Positions 44,255 to 51,976 of a DNA stretch of 64,000 bases are shown here, one piece after another. Both the position numbers and the translations under genes were made by a program. The stretch comes from Phaeodactylibacter sp. Its GTDB lineage: Bacteria; Bacteroidota; Bacteroidia; Chitinophagales; Saprospiraceae. Numbering within the stretch: the stretch's first letter is position 1; every line of letters starts with the position of its first letter. The notes below the pieces were generated by a model that did not search any database, had not been told where the DNA came from, and was given only the letters and a program-made list of their open reading frames with translations. Location of the stretch: NCBI GenBank assembly GCA_024102975.1, contig JAGFJD010000080.1, positions 20,473 through 84,472 of the forward strand, given 5' to 3'.

Positions 44255-44540
44255 AGGAAGAGACAAGATGCTGTCTTTGCCGGCAGGTTTCCCCCTTTCC
44301 GAAAACATCGCCAGTACGGGTATATCTGAATGACTGTGAAGCGTAATGCTTCATACGATCTATTGTTGTGAGCAACGATGCTGACACTGGGGGGTAGTTG
44401 GCGCGTTGCTCGCGCAATAGGTCAAAAGAATCAAGGGCCCCTCCGGGGCCCTGAAGGAGTGAGCGGGTTGGTTCGTTTTGGGGGGTAAGAACCGGCCCAA
44501 TCTCACACCAGGGTAGAAGGCAACTTCTACCCTTTTTTTT
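44255..44540 (+). ncRNA. Candidate structured non-coding RNA ending in an intrinsic terminator
   Basis: No credible + strand gene lies in 43903-44640, yet a strong + strand terminator stands at 44511. The 210 bases before it hold a chain of hairpins: TGAAGC-GTAAT-GCTTCA (44337-44353), GTTG-TGAG-CAAC (44365-44376), GCGCG-TTGCT-CGCGC (44401-44415), AGGGCCCC-TCC-GGGGCCCT (44434-44452) and GGGTTGGTTC (44465-44474) with GAACCGGCCC (44489-44498). I do not see the signatures of tmRNA, RNase P RNA or SRP RNA. The 5' boundary is uncertain. It could also be a leader for the gene at 44641, but the terminator argues for a separate transcript or attenuator. Confidence 0.5.
44511..44540 (+). terminator. 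Strong Rho-independent terminator with no + strand CDS upstream
   Basis: GGGTAGAAG (44511-44519), loop GCAA and CTTCTACCC (44524-44532) form a perfect 9-bp stem followed by eight T residues (44533-44540). The GNRA tetraloop is especially stable. The next gene starts 100 bases further on. Confidence 0.92.
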
Positions 44541-44640
44541 GTCCCGGCTTTTCAAGTATACCCGTGCAACGAACCCGCCTTTTCCCACCTTTTTTGTACT
44601 TTGACGGTTCTTTCATCAACGAGGATAAAATACCAGCACC

Positions 44641-45753
44641 TTGGAAAGGCCGAGCCTGATCGACGCAATATCCCTGCAATGGGACCTCTGGATCGGAAAA
44701 TACCGGGCGTTCTTCCCTACCCGCACGGAAGATGTACAGGATTGCCTGCAACTCTCCAGGGAAGCCGGAACGGTAGATGGGCTGTGGGGAGAAGAAGGTA
44801 AGGAAACGCTGAAGTTCCAGCTGGCGGCCTGCCAGGATACCCGAACCGGGAAACTCATTGCCAGCGTTCGCCTGGCCGGCGCCCCCCAGGTAAAGGCCAT
44901 CCAGGGAAAAGAGGAACAATACCAGCTGGGCCTTTTCGATGAAGAACGCCTGGCCGGCCTGGCCATATTCTGGCAATTGTCTATCCATCCGGCCCACCAG
45001 AAATCGCAGGCAGCTACGGTGCTGCTCAGCCATTGCTTCATCGAAGTGCTCAAAGCCGGCGGGCAGGCCGTCCTTATGTCGTGTGACCCCGGCCACTACT
45101 CCATTTATAAACGGCTGGGCATGCGCCCCATCGGGACGTTGGGCAAAACGGCCGAAGGCCTGTTCCGCATTCCCATGATCTTCGTGCCGGATTACGACTA
45201 CCTGTCCATCATCCACTCTCCCGTGCTTCCCCTGATGAGGGGCGTCAACTTTCAGGCCTACCAACCGCTATGCCAGTGGTATTACCAGCTGGTGCGCGAA
45301 AACAGCGCCCTGCAGGCCGGCGCCGCTTATTACCCCAACGAGGAGGAATTCGAAAGCCACCATGCCATCACAGAAGGGCTCAGCGAAAAGGGGCGGGAAG
45401 CATTTCTGAAAAGCGCCGTCGTGATCCATTGCCGGGAGGATGAAGTGCTGATCACCGAAAACGACAGCGGCAAAGCCTTTGGCTTTGTCCGCAAAGGAAT
45501 GCTTCGGGTCGTGATCGGCAACAAGACCATCGTACAACTCGGCGAGGGGGATATTTTCGGCGAAATCGCCTTTATTTTGCACACGAAGCGCACCGCCCAG
45601 GTCGTCGCAGCCAGCCCCGATACCGAAGTCGTCCTCTTTGGCGAATCCGCCCTCCATACCCTGGAAGAAGACGCCGACCGGGCTATTATCTGGCGAAACC
45701 TCGCCCGTGTTTTAGCTCAAAGGGTACTGGTGACCAACAAACTGCTGGGCTGA
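44641..45753 (+). CDS. Fusion of a GNAT/FeeM-like N-acyltransferase with a C-terminal cyclic-nucleotide-binding domain
   Basis: The 370-residue protein has an N-terminal GNAT-type domain at about residues 15-235. Its KLIASVRLAG strand and FWQLSIHPAHQKSQAATVLL acyl-CoA region with GHYSIYKRLGM resemble FeeM-type N-acyl amino acid synthases. At about 250-370 is a cNMP-binding fold (FVRKGMLRVVIGNKTIVQLG, then GDIFGEIAFILHTKRTAQV), which keeps the Glu and Arg of the phosphate-binding cassette. The enzyme is probably switched by cAMP or a related nucleotide, or the domain is a membrane-potential-type sensor relic. Domain order is the reverse of mycobacterial Pat. The start is TTG at 44641; no ATG fits the conserved N-terminus. 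Confidence 0.75.
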   Translation: MERPSLIDAISLQWDLWIGKYRAFFPTRTEDVQDCLQLSREAGTVDGLWGEEGKETLKFQLAACQDTRTGKLIASVRLAGAPQVKAIQGKEEQYQLGLFDEERLAGLAIFWQLSIHPAHQKSQAATVLLSHCFIEVLKAGGQAVLMSCDPGHYSIYKRLGMRPIGTLGKTAEGLFRIPMIFVPDYDYLSIIHSPVLPLMRGVNFQAYQPLCQWYYQLVRENSALQAGAAYYPNEEEFESHHAITEGLSEKGREAFLKSAVVIHCREDEVLITENDSGKAFGFVRKGMLRVVIGNKTIVQLGEGDIFGEIAFILHTKRTAQVVAASPDTEVVLFGESALHTLEEDADRAIIWRNLARVLAQRVLVTNKLLG

Positions 45754-45776
45754 AAGGCGGTTGTGCCAGGGGGGGC

Positions 45777-45811
45777 GAGTTCGCGGTTCGCGGTTGGCTG
45801 TTCGCAACCGC
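45777..45811. repeat. TTCGCGGT repeat with hairpin
   Basis: GAGTTCGCGGTTCGCGGTTG is followed by a perfect GCGGTTG-gctgttcg-CAACCGC hairpin (45790-45811). It is the inverted version of the GCGAAC-type words at 15556-15578 and 28161-28181. It lies 24 bases after the GNAT-cNMP fusion gene. Confidence 0.55.
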
Positions 45812-45904
45812 AGGTTGCTTTGGCTTGTTGGCTTACAACAGTGTCTAACGTTTGACGGGCAGCCAGGTAAAAACAAAAAAATACCTAGAAACAAAACGTT
45901 TTGT

Positions 45905-45934
45905 TTTGGCAAACAAATTCTATTCCGTATTTTG
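45905..45934 (+). promoter_or_regulatory. Candidate Bacteroidota-type promoter for the gene at 45980
   Basis: TTTG at 45905-45908 and TATTTTG at 45928-45934 are 19 bases apart. They resemble the phylum's -33 TTTG and -7 TAnnTTTG elements, the latter one base short. Transcription would start near 45941, giving a leader of about 40 bases. Confidence 0.45.
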
Positions 45935-45979
45935 TACGCCTGAATCCAATCATTGTTCACAACTAAAGCCTTCACTACC

Positions 45980-46477
45980 ATGATGAACATCGTCGCCTTA
46001 CTCGTCGCCGCTCTTATTCCTATGGTTATTGGATTTGTCTGGTACAACCCGAAAGTGTTCGGCACCGCCTGGATGAAAGTGGCTGAAATGACCGAAGAGA
46101 AGATGCAGGGCGCCAATATGCTGGCCATATTCGGCATTTCTTATGTACTGAGTTTTCTCGCTGCCGCCGCGCTCAATGCCATCGTCATCCACCAGAGCCA
46201 TATTTACTCCATCCTGCTCGACGAGCCGGGCTTCGGCGACGCCTCCTCGGAGATCGGCCTGTTCATCGCCGATTTCATGGAAAAGTACGGAGACAACTAC
46301 CGGACTTTCAAGCACGGCGCATTCCACGGCATCATCGCCGGCATCACGCTTGCCCTGCCCGTTTTGGGCGTCAATGCCTTATTCGAACGCAAGGGCTTCA
46401 AATACATCGCCATCAATGCCGGCTTCTGGATCGTTTGCTTTGCCCTGATGGGGGGCATCATCTGCGCCTGGAAGTAA
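45980..46477 (+). CDS. DUF1761-like integral membrane protein
   Basis: This 165-residue protein has four membrane segments (VALLVAALIPMVIGFVWY, MLAIFGISYVLSFLAAAALN, FHGIIAGITLALPVLGVNAL, YIAINAGFWIVCFALMGGII). The W-Y-x-P-x-x-F-G-x-x-W pattern at about residue 20-31 (WYNPKVFGTAW) and the late GI...GAFHG region match DUF1761. No function is known. ATG at 45980 (MMNIVALL) rather than the TTG at 45953, because it lies next to the first helix and after the candidate promoter. It is convergent with the LytTR gene, whose stop lies 3 bases away. Confidence 0.8.
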   Translation: MMNIVALLVAALIPMVIGFVWYNPKVFGTAWMKVAEMTEEKMQGANMLAIFGISYVLSFLAAAALNAIVIHQSHIYSILLDEPGFGDASSEIGLFIADFMEKYGDNYRTFKHGAFHGIIAGITLALPVLGVNALFERKGFKYIAINAGFWIVCFALMGGIICAWK

Positions 46478-46480
46478 GTT

Positions 46481-47227
46481 CTAAAGAGAGTTGCCTTTGA
46501 GCCACTCCAGGAAACTGGACAACCGCCGGCGGGAGATCGGCACTTTCGTATCGTCTTCCAGCAGGGCATAACTGCTGCCATCCTCCCGGAGGACTTCTTT
46601 GACGTAATCGCGGTTGACGATGTGCGATTTGTGGCAGCGAAAGAAGCGGTTGGTGGGCAGCACGTCCTGGTTGGCGCTGATCGTTTTGGCCACCAGTATC
46701 CGTTCTGCTTTGTTGTTGAAGAAGAAAGTCATGCTGTCATTGGCTTCCAGGCGGATGATATCCTCCAGCTTCCAGAAGGCCCACCCTTTGGTTGTCGGCA
46801 GGCGCAGCTTTTTGTCCTCATGCGGCTTGAAGCTTTCCATGATGCTGGAGAGGCGGTGGTTCCAGTCGGCATCCCGGTAACTCAGCTTCTCGACCGCTTT
46901 GACCAGCTCTTCCGGGTTTATGGGCTTGAGCAGGTAGTCGATGGCATTGCAACGGAAAGCCTCGGTGGCGTAGTTGTTGTAGCCGGAAGTGAAGATGATG
47001 CTAAACTCGGGCGCAGGAAAGAATTTGATCAGGTCGAACCCCATGCCGTCCTCCATCTGTATGTCCAGAAAGACGGCATCCGGCCTTTTCTGGCGGATCA
47101 GCGACACGCCGGTGGAGACACCATCGGCTTCGCCGACTACTTCTACATCCGGGCAAAGCTGGGAGAGCAGGTTTTTCAGGACTTTCCGGGAGTTGGGCTG
47201 GTCATCTATGATCGCTACAGAATACAT
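46481..47227 (-). CDS. LytTR-family response regulator
   Basis: The 248-residue protein has a receiver domain (acidic Asp8/Asp9, phospho-acceptor Asp55 in AVFLDIQM, Thr/Ser in IIFTSGYN, Lys in YLLKPINPEE) and a LytTR DNA-binding domain at about residue 140-245 (IIRLEANDSMTFFFNN, FFRCHKSHIVNRDYVKEV). It should bind DNA after phosphorylation by a LytS-type sensor kinase, but no histidine kinase gene is in the window. It follows the secreted-kinase genes on the same strand after a 250-base gap that contains an inverted repeat (47271-47338), so co-transcription is uncertain. Confidence 0.93.
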   Translation of the reverse strand: MYSVAIIDDQPNSRKVLKNLLSQLCPDVEVVGEADGVSTGVSLIRQKRPDAVFLDIQMEDGMGFDLIKFFPAPEFSIIFTSGYNNYATEAFRCNAIDYLLKPINPEELVKAVEKLSYRDADWNHRLSSIMESFKPHEDKKLRLPTTKGWAFWKLEDIIRLEANDSMTFFFNNKAERILVAKTISANQDVLPTNRFFRCHKSHIVNRDYVKEVLREDGSSYALLEDDTKVPISRRRLSSFLEWLKGNSL

Positions 47228-47270
47228 GCCTGTAATTTTTGGGACGCTTTATTGTTAATAGAAATAGGCG

Positions 47271-47338
47271 GCAGAGGATAGAGAAAGGCCGCCGGATAAA
47301 CCAGGGGGACTGCCTGGGCCTTTTTCTCCGCCCTCTGC
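47271..47338. repeat. Inverted repeat between the third kinase-like gene and the LytTR gene
   Basis: GCAGAGGATAGAGAAAGGCC (47271-47290) faces GGCCTTTTTCTCCGCCCTCTGC (47317-47338) with a few mismatches. It could end the upstream minus-strand transcript or act as a control site for the LytTR gene, whose ATG lies 44 bases further on. Confidence 0.6.
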
Positions 47339-47477
47339 TCATAAAAACTCAATAGAATAGGGAAAAGTACGAAAAAGGATCGGTTTTTAACACTTTTTCC
47401 TTACTCTTTGTGTTTTTGCGACAAGCCTACCGCAAGGAAATAATGGGGCAATTCCCAGGGCTTTCCCAGATGAGCGC

Positions 47478-48599
47478 TTAATTCTTAGCGGCGCCTTCTT
47501 CATCCCCTGCAGATCCCGGAGCGGGTGCCAGCGCCTCTTCGGCCAGCTTTTCCTGCACCTTTTTTTTGTAAAAGGAATCGATGTACCTGGCGGCTTTCTT
47601 CCGTTCTGCGTTGACGAGTATATCAAAGCCTTTAATCAGGGATTGGATTTCCTCCCGTTTAAGGTCAAAAGCTTTTACGGTTTCGGACAACAATTCCTGC
47701 CGGGCCTTGAACCCCAGGAATTTTCGCTGAGTGATTGCAGTAATGCCCAGTTGGGAGTTGGGAACAGCATAGGGCGTTTCGACAAATCCCGAGAAGTCAA
47801 AATCATAAGGTACGGGAACGACCTTTCCGCCGCCATCCAGCCGGATCATCTTGACGTTCCGCAGTGTCTGCGTACTCCAGTCCTCGTTCCCGATCATAAA
47901 CTGGAATACCGACATCCGGTTTTCATCAGCCAGGGAGATGCTGTCGGGCGGATAGTTCCAGCATTCGCATTCCAAGCCGCCGATGCGGCGGGCCATCTCA
48001 TCCGTATCTTCGATCAGTATGCCGTATTGCTCCATATTTTCATGCTTGCCTTCGCTGTCCTGGTAGGTGATCCTGGCGAGTTGTACCCGGTAGCTTTTGG
48101 GGCTGATGAGGTTGTAAATCCGGTAGGCCAGGTATTCTTTCAGGAGGTGGCCCTCCGCTTCGGGTTCTTCTTTGCAATACGTGACCAGTTTCATCTTGTC
48201 GTATCTCCTGTCCAGCCCCATTTTTTCCAGGCCGTCTTTGGAAAAGTTGAACAGGATCGGGGGAAAATCACAGATTCTGCGCCGGTAGTTCCCTCTGGGA
48301 ATCACATCCAGTTCCAGTTGTGCCACGTTGCCGCCGGCATCCGGATATGTTAGTTTTGCCGGCTGGTAATCATCCTCTCTGGCCCGGTTGTTGATCAATT
48401 TGTCCATATCAGTTCGCAGGGCCAACTGAACAGCTTTGCCGTTTTTGCCCAGGAGATCAAAGATACTTTCTCCTTTTTCCGGAACCGGTTGCGCCTGCAA
48501 GCAGGGCAGCGGGTAGCCGGGAAAAAGTAAAACCAGCATCAGTAAGCCGGGAAACGGCAGGCGGCACTGGTGGAAGAATGAAGGGTTCGTCTTTTTCAT
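47478..48599 (-). CDS. Secreted CotH-like kinase-fold protein, paralog 3
   Basis: The 373-residue protein has a long signal peptide (about 1-37, ending LQAQ). Its order of motifs follows CotH-type secreted kinases: PRGNYRRR (RGN at 102-104), HLLKEYLAYRIYNLI (Lys-Glu at about 154-155), then MIGNEDWSTQTLRN (N-x-D-W at 238-241, Asn248) and PVPYDFDFSGF (DFD at 266-268). These would be the catalytic and metal-binding residues. At the expected His-Asn position it has Arg-Asn. The C-terminal tail is Ala/Glu-rich. It is the most diverged of the three tandem paralogs and the last gene of the block. Substrate unknown. Confidence 0.65.
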   Translation of the reverse strand: MKKTNPSFFHQCRLPFPGLLMLVLLFPGYPLPCLQAQPVPEKGESIFDLLGKNGKAVQLALRTDMDKLINNRAREDDYQPAKLTYPDAGGNVAQLELDVIPRGNYRRRICDFPPILFNFSKDGLEKMGLDRRYDKMKLVTYCKEEPEAEGHLLKEYLAYRIYNLISPKSYRVQLARITYQDSEGKHENMEQYGILIEDTDEMARRIGGLECECWNYPPDSISLADENRMSVFQFMIGNEDWSTQTLRNVKMIRLDGGGKVVPVPYDFDFSGFVETPYAVPNSQLGITAITQRKFLGFKARQELLSETVKAFDLKREEIQSLIKGFDILVNAERKKAARYIDSFYKKKVQEKLAEEALAPAPGSAGDEEGAAKN

Positions 48600-48680
48600 A
48601 CCATCCGGGTTTTTGAGTTATCTGTTGCGACGCAGAAAATAGTAAAAATGCAGCATTTCAGCAGAACGGGCCCGTCCTGG

Positions 48681-49733
48681 TCAATCGGCATTCGCGAAAA
48701 TGCGGACGACTTTCTTTTCATTCTCCAGCAGGTCGAAGAAAGTGCTCAAGTATTTCTGGGCAGAGAAGACCTCCCGTTCATCCAGCAACCCGAAGGTGGC
48801 ACATCGCTGCAGCAGTTCCTCTTTCCTGTCCAGAAAAAACTTCGAAGTTTCGAGCGCTTCCGCTTCCGTCACCTTTTGCCCGAGAAAAAACCGCTGATTG
48901 ACATTCTCAATCGGGAGGGCGTGATACGGCACGGCGTAATTCGTGCCGGTGAAACCAGCGTAGTCAAAATCGTACGGCACGGGAACCAGGCGGTCAGAAC
49001 CGGGGATTGCCAGTGTTTCCAGGTTGTGCCGATTGGGTACCGACCAGTCGGTGTTGGCAATCATATATTGAAAAAAACACATCTTCAGGTAAGCTTCCCG
49101 CTCCAGGGAGGACGGCCGGATAACTCCATCCTGTATGACCCTGGCGCCCAGCCGGGCCGCACACTCTTCTTCATCTTCGACGAAAAGGGCGGGAAATGCG
49201 CTCCGTTCTTTTTCATCCTTCAGGGATTCGACATTCACCAGTTTCGCCCTGAAATGGACAGGGTAAACGATCTGGTAAAGATGGTAGATCAAAGCTTCCC
49301 GCACCACGCAATCGTTAAAAAGGCGCCCGTTTGAACAGGGGAGGACCATCTTGAGGTCATTGGCAGGCTGGAAGCCCAGTGCTTTTAGCTGGCTCTTTTT
49401 CGCCTTGATCTTGATCGGAGGATAGTGGCAGACCTGCTTCCGGATGTTGCCTCGGGCACGGACTTTCACATCCAGCGCGGCCATACTTCCGTCCTTGTGG
49501 CGAAAGCGCAAAACGCCGGGCTGATACTCTTCTTTCATTTTATCCCGCACCAGCTGGCCCCAGTCCGTGTCCAGTTGAATCAGGGGGATAGAGTCGTCCT
49601 GCCCGCAGAAGAATTCGAATAAGGAAAGCGGTTTTTCCCCGGCAGTTGCCTGCTCGCTGCCCTGGGAGGCCAGCGGCGGCGCGCCGAGCGCCAATATCAT
49701 AACAAAAAGCGGGAATAGGGTCCAATATCTCAT
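48681..49733 (-). CDS. Secreted CotH-like kinase-fold protein, paralog 2
   Basis: The 350-residue protein has a signal peptide (about 1-24, ending PPLASQG). Motifs in order: VRARGNIRKQVCHYPPIKIK (RGN 94-96), CVVREALIYHLYQIV (Arg-Glu at 145-146, as in CotH LRE), YMIANTDWSVPNRHN (N-T-D-W 227-230, His236-Asn237), and LVPVPYDFDYAGF (DFD 255-257). CotH kinases use such Asp/Asn and D-F-D residues to bind Mg-ATP. It is about 45% similar by eye to paralog 1 and less so to paralog 3. It lies 49 bases after paralog 1 on the same strand. No transmembrane segment or sorting domain, so probably periplasmic. Confidence 0.68.
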   Translation of the reverse strand: MRYWTLFPLFVMILALGAPPLASQGSEQATAGEKPLSLFEFFCGQDDSIPLIQLDTDWGQLVRDKMKEEYQPGVLRFRHKDGSMAALDVKVRARGNIRKQVCHYPPIKIKAKKSQLKALGFQPANDLKMVLPCSNGRLFNDCVVREALIYHLYQIVYPVHFRAKLVNVESLKDEKERSAFPALFVEDEEECAARLGARVIQDGVIRPSSLEREAYLKMCFFQYMIANTDWSVPNRHNLETLAIPGSDRLVPVPYDFDYAGFTGTNYAVPYHALPIENVNQRFFLGQKVTEAEALETSKFFLDRKEELLQRCATFGLLDEREVFSAQKYLSTFFDLLENEKKVVRIFANAD

Positions 49734-49782
49734 AGTTGATGCGTTGTGGCAGCCGGAGCTTTGTTTTTTCCCCTCCTGGTTA

Positions 49783-50844
49783 TCAGTCCTGATTCCTCCT
49801 CGTAGGCCGGGTTACAAAAGCCTGGAGCACTTTCTCCTCGTCCTCCAGCAGGTCGAAAAAATCGGTTACAAATTCTTGTATGGAGCGGCTGGACTTTTCC
49901 CGCAGCAAATCGAAATCCCGGCACACTTTCAGGAGCTGTTCCTTCCTGGAAAGATAGTACTGTGCACATGCCAGGGCTTCGTCCTCATTTACGTATTTCC
50001 CCAGGAAAAAACGCTCTTCGACATCTTTGATGGGAAGGCTGGACCGGGGTTTGGCGTAGTCCGTATCTACAAAGCCGGCATAGTCAAAATCATAAGGGAC
50101 GGGAACCAGCTTTTCGTGGCCGGGCAGTTCCAGGATCTGCAGGTTGTGGCTGTTGGGCTCCGACCAATCGGTGTTGCCGATCATGTACTGGAAGAAACTC
50201 ATTTTCACGTAGGCGTCGCGCTCCAGGTCGACGGTCCTTATTTTTTCTTCTTTGATCCGTTTCCCCTTGACCCGTTCGGCGAATTCTTTATCGTCTTCCA
50301 CGAAGAAGGCCTGGAAGGAATATTTTTTGTCGCCATCTTCCCATCCCTCCAGTTGGATGACTTTCGTCCGGTGGTGAACCGGATAAACCACTTCGTAGAG
50401 CTGGTAAGCCAGGGCTTCCTTCAGCAAACACTCTGCATCGGCTTTGCCGTTGCCGCAGGGCAGCACCAGCTTCAGCTTCTTTCCGGGGGCTATGCCCAGC
50501 CCGGCGAGCTGCTTCTTGTCGCCCTTGATCTTGACCGGGGGGAAAAAACAAACCTTTTTCCGGGCGTTGCCTCTCGCCCGAAGCGAAACCTGAAGGGCAA
50601 CAGTTTCTCCGTCTGGCCCGGAAAAGGACAAAATGCCCGGCTGGTATTCTTCCTGGAGCTTTTCATTGATCAACCGGTTCCAGTCGGTTTCCAGGATAAG
50701 GACGGGTATATAGCCATCCTGGCGATAAAAATATTCAAAAAGGGTGGGCTGGGGCGGGTCTCCTGTTTCCGCACTTTGCGTTTGCGACGAGACGATGGGG
50801 GGCATGCAGAGCATAGCCGCTAAGAGTACAAAAATTTTTCTCAT
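49783..50844 (-). CDS. Secreted CotH-like kinase-fold protein, paralog 1
   Basis: The 353-residue protein has a signal peptide (MRKIFVLLAAMLCMPPIVSS, cleavage near residue 20). The N-terminal part ends in LRARGNARKKVCFFPPVKIK (RGN 91-93); LLKEALAYQLYEVVYP (Lys142-Glu143) corresponds to the CotH LRE helix; YMIGNTDWSEPNSHN (N-T-D-W 224-227, His233-Asn234) and PVPYDFDYAGF (DFD 252-254) fit the catalytic and metal sites. The identification rests on this motif order, which I know from CotH/PF08757; overall similarity needs checking. It starts 22 bases after the phosphatase gene stop, so the kinase-like and phosphatase genes are co-transcribed. Confidence 0.68.
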   Translation of the reverse strand: MRKIFVLLAAMLCMPPIVSSQTQSAETGDPPQPTLFEYFYRQDGYIPVLILETDWNRLINEKLQEEYQPGILSFSGPDGETVALQVSLRARGNARKKVCFFPPVKIKGDKKQLAGLGIAPGKKLKLVLPCGNGKADAECLLKEALAYQLYEVVYPVHHRTKVIQLEGWEDGDKKYSFQAFFVEDDKEFAERVKGKRIKEEKIRTVDLERDAYVKMSFFQYMIGNTDWSEPNSHNLQILELPGHEKLVPVPYDFDYAGFVDTDYAKPRSSLPIKDVEERFFLGKYVNEDEALACAQYYLSRKEQLLKVCRDFDLLREKSSRSIQEFVTDFFDLLEDEEKVLQAFVTRPTRRNQD

Positions 50845-50866
50845 GACCAGGGTTTAGATACAAAAA

Positions 50867-51976
50867 TCAGTTCAATCTTATCTTTTCCCCATTTAAAGTA
50901 CCCCTATAAAATTTGTTCTTTTCGATGAGCAGGATTTCTCCCTGGTTGCCCAGCTTGATGCTGGAGTCTATCCCGATGATCCGGTTGTTGAATAAGCTTA
51001 CAATTTCGGAAAAAGAAGTATGCCCTACAACCAGATGCCTCTTATTTATTGTGTTCAGTATCCATTGGGCCTGCCCTCTGGTGAAATCATCCTCAAAATA
51101 GCCCCGGTACCAGACCGGGCCGTTTTCCGAATAAAGATAGGCCAGATAGGGGTCTGCCAGGATGCTGTCCTCGGGCTGATCGAGGATTTGCTCCCGGAAA
51201 AGGTCGTTGATGGCGCCAAAAGTCAGCCCCATTTCCAGCAGTTGGCGGGAGAGGCCGGCATGCACAAAGGCCGTCCTGTTGATAGAGATAGCCACCGGCC
51301 GGGAGCGCAGCCACCGCCCCAGAAAGGTATCCTTGCCAAACAGCTGATCATAGGACATTCCCATCCGGGCCATCGTATAGCGGTACTTTTTGTGGACGTA
51401 CCGCAGGTCGCCCTTCAGGGCCATGACTTCGTGGTTGCCCAGCAGATAATGCACCTTCCCGCCGGTTTTTTCCGCCTGTTGTTCCAGCTTGTACACGAAC
51501 CAGAGCAATTCGGTCACCTCATCTCCCCGGTCGAAAATGTCTCCCAGGACGACGAGGTGGCCCCTCCCAAAGGACCAGTTGCTGTCAGCGTCGATAATGC
51601 CGTGCGCCTTCAGAAGGGTAACCAAAAGGCCGTATTGCCCGTGGATATCGCTGACGGCGGCAATGCGTTCCACTTTCCGGAAGGCCGTTCTGGAATCAGG
51701 CGTAAAACCAGCTCCAGGTTGAACCCAGGAAGGGTCGAAGGCAACAGAAAATCCAGGGCAGGCCGTCATAGGCTGTCCGGCTTCCAGGGTATCCACTGTC
51801 AATCCCTCTTCGGTAATCCACCGGGCAATGGCTGTTGCTCCTTCATAAAAAACGTAGGGCCCGTCTTTGAAAGAAGGCTGGCTGTCGAAAGCAGGGCTCT
51901 GCGCTTTCAGCAATAAAGGGAACCACAGCACAATCAGGCCCAGCCTGGCCAGGACAGAAGCAATTTTCATGTTCAT
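50867..51976 (-). CDS. Exported PPP-type serine/threonine phosphatase-like metallophosphoesterase
   Basis: The 369-residue protein has a signal peptide (about 1-26, IVLWFPLLLKAQS). The calcineurin-like domain has PPP-family signatures in order: VSDIHGQYG (DIHG 110-113), GDIFDRGDEV (145-151), LLGNHEVM (GNHE 180-183), FVHAGLS and VGHTSF for the later metal His residues. The GDxxDRG...GNHE combination marks protein phosphatases rather than nucleotidases. A family resembling Shewanella-like phosphatases is likely. Start ATG 51976 overlaps the stop of the upstream 101-aa gene (ATGA, 51973-51976). It sits directly upstream of three secreted kinase-like genes and may reverse their action. Confidence 0.85.
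   Translation of the reverse strand: MNMKIASVLARLGLIVLWFPLLLKAQSPAFDSQPSFKDGPYVFYEGATAIARWITEEGLTVDTLEAGQPMTACPGFSVAFDPSWVQPGAGFTPDSRTAFRKVERIAAVSDIHGQYGLLVTLLKAHGIIDADSNWSFGRGHLVVLGDIFDRGDEVTELLWFVYKLEQQAEKTGGKVHYLLGNHEVMALKGDLRYVHKKYRYTMARMGMSYDQLFGKDTFLGRWLRSRPVAISINRTAFVHAGLSRQLLEMGLTFGAINDLFREQILDQPEDSILADPYLAYLYSENGPVWYRGYFEDDFTRGQAQWILNTINKRHLVVGHTSFSEIVSLFNNRIIGIDSSIKLGNQGEILLIEKNKFYRGTLNGEKIRLN

Noticed and set aside
44255..44540. tmRNA, RNase P RNA or SRP RNA in the hairpin-rich stretch
   Set aside because: No tRNA-like ends or CCA, no conserved P-domain GAGGAAAGTCC, and no GGTC-type SRP tetraloop helix were found.
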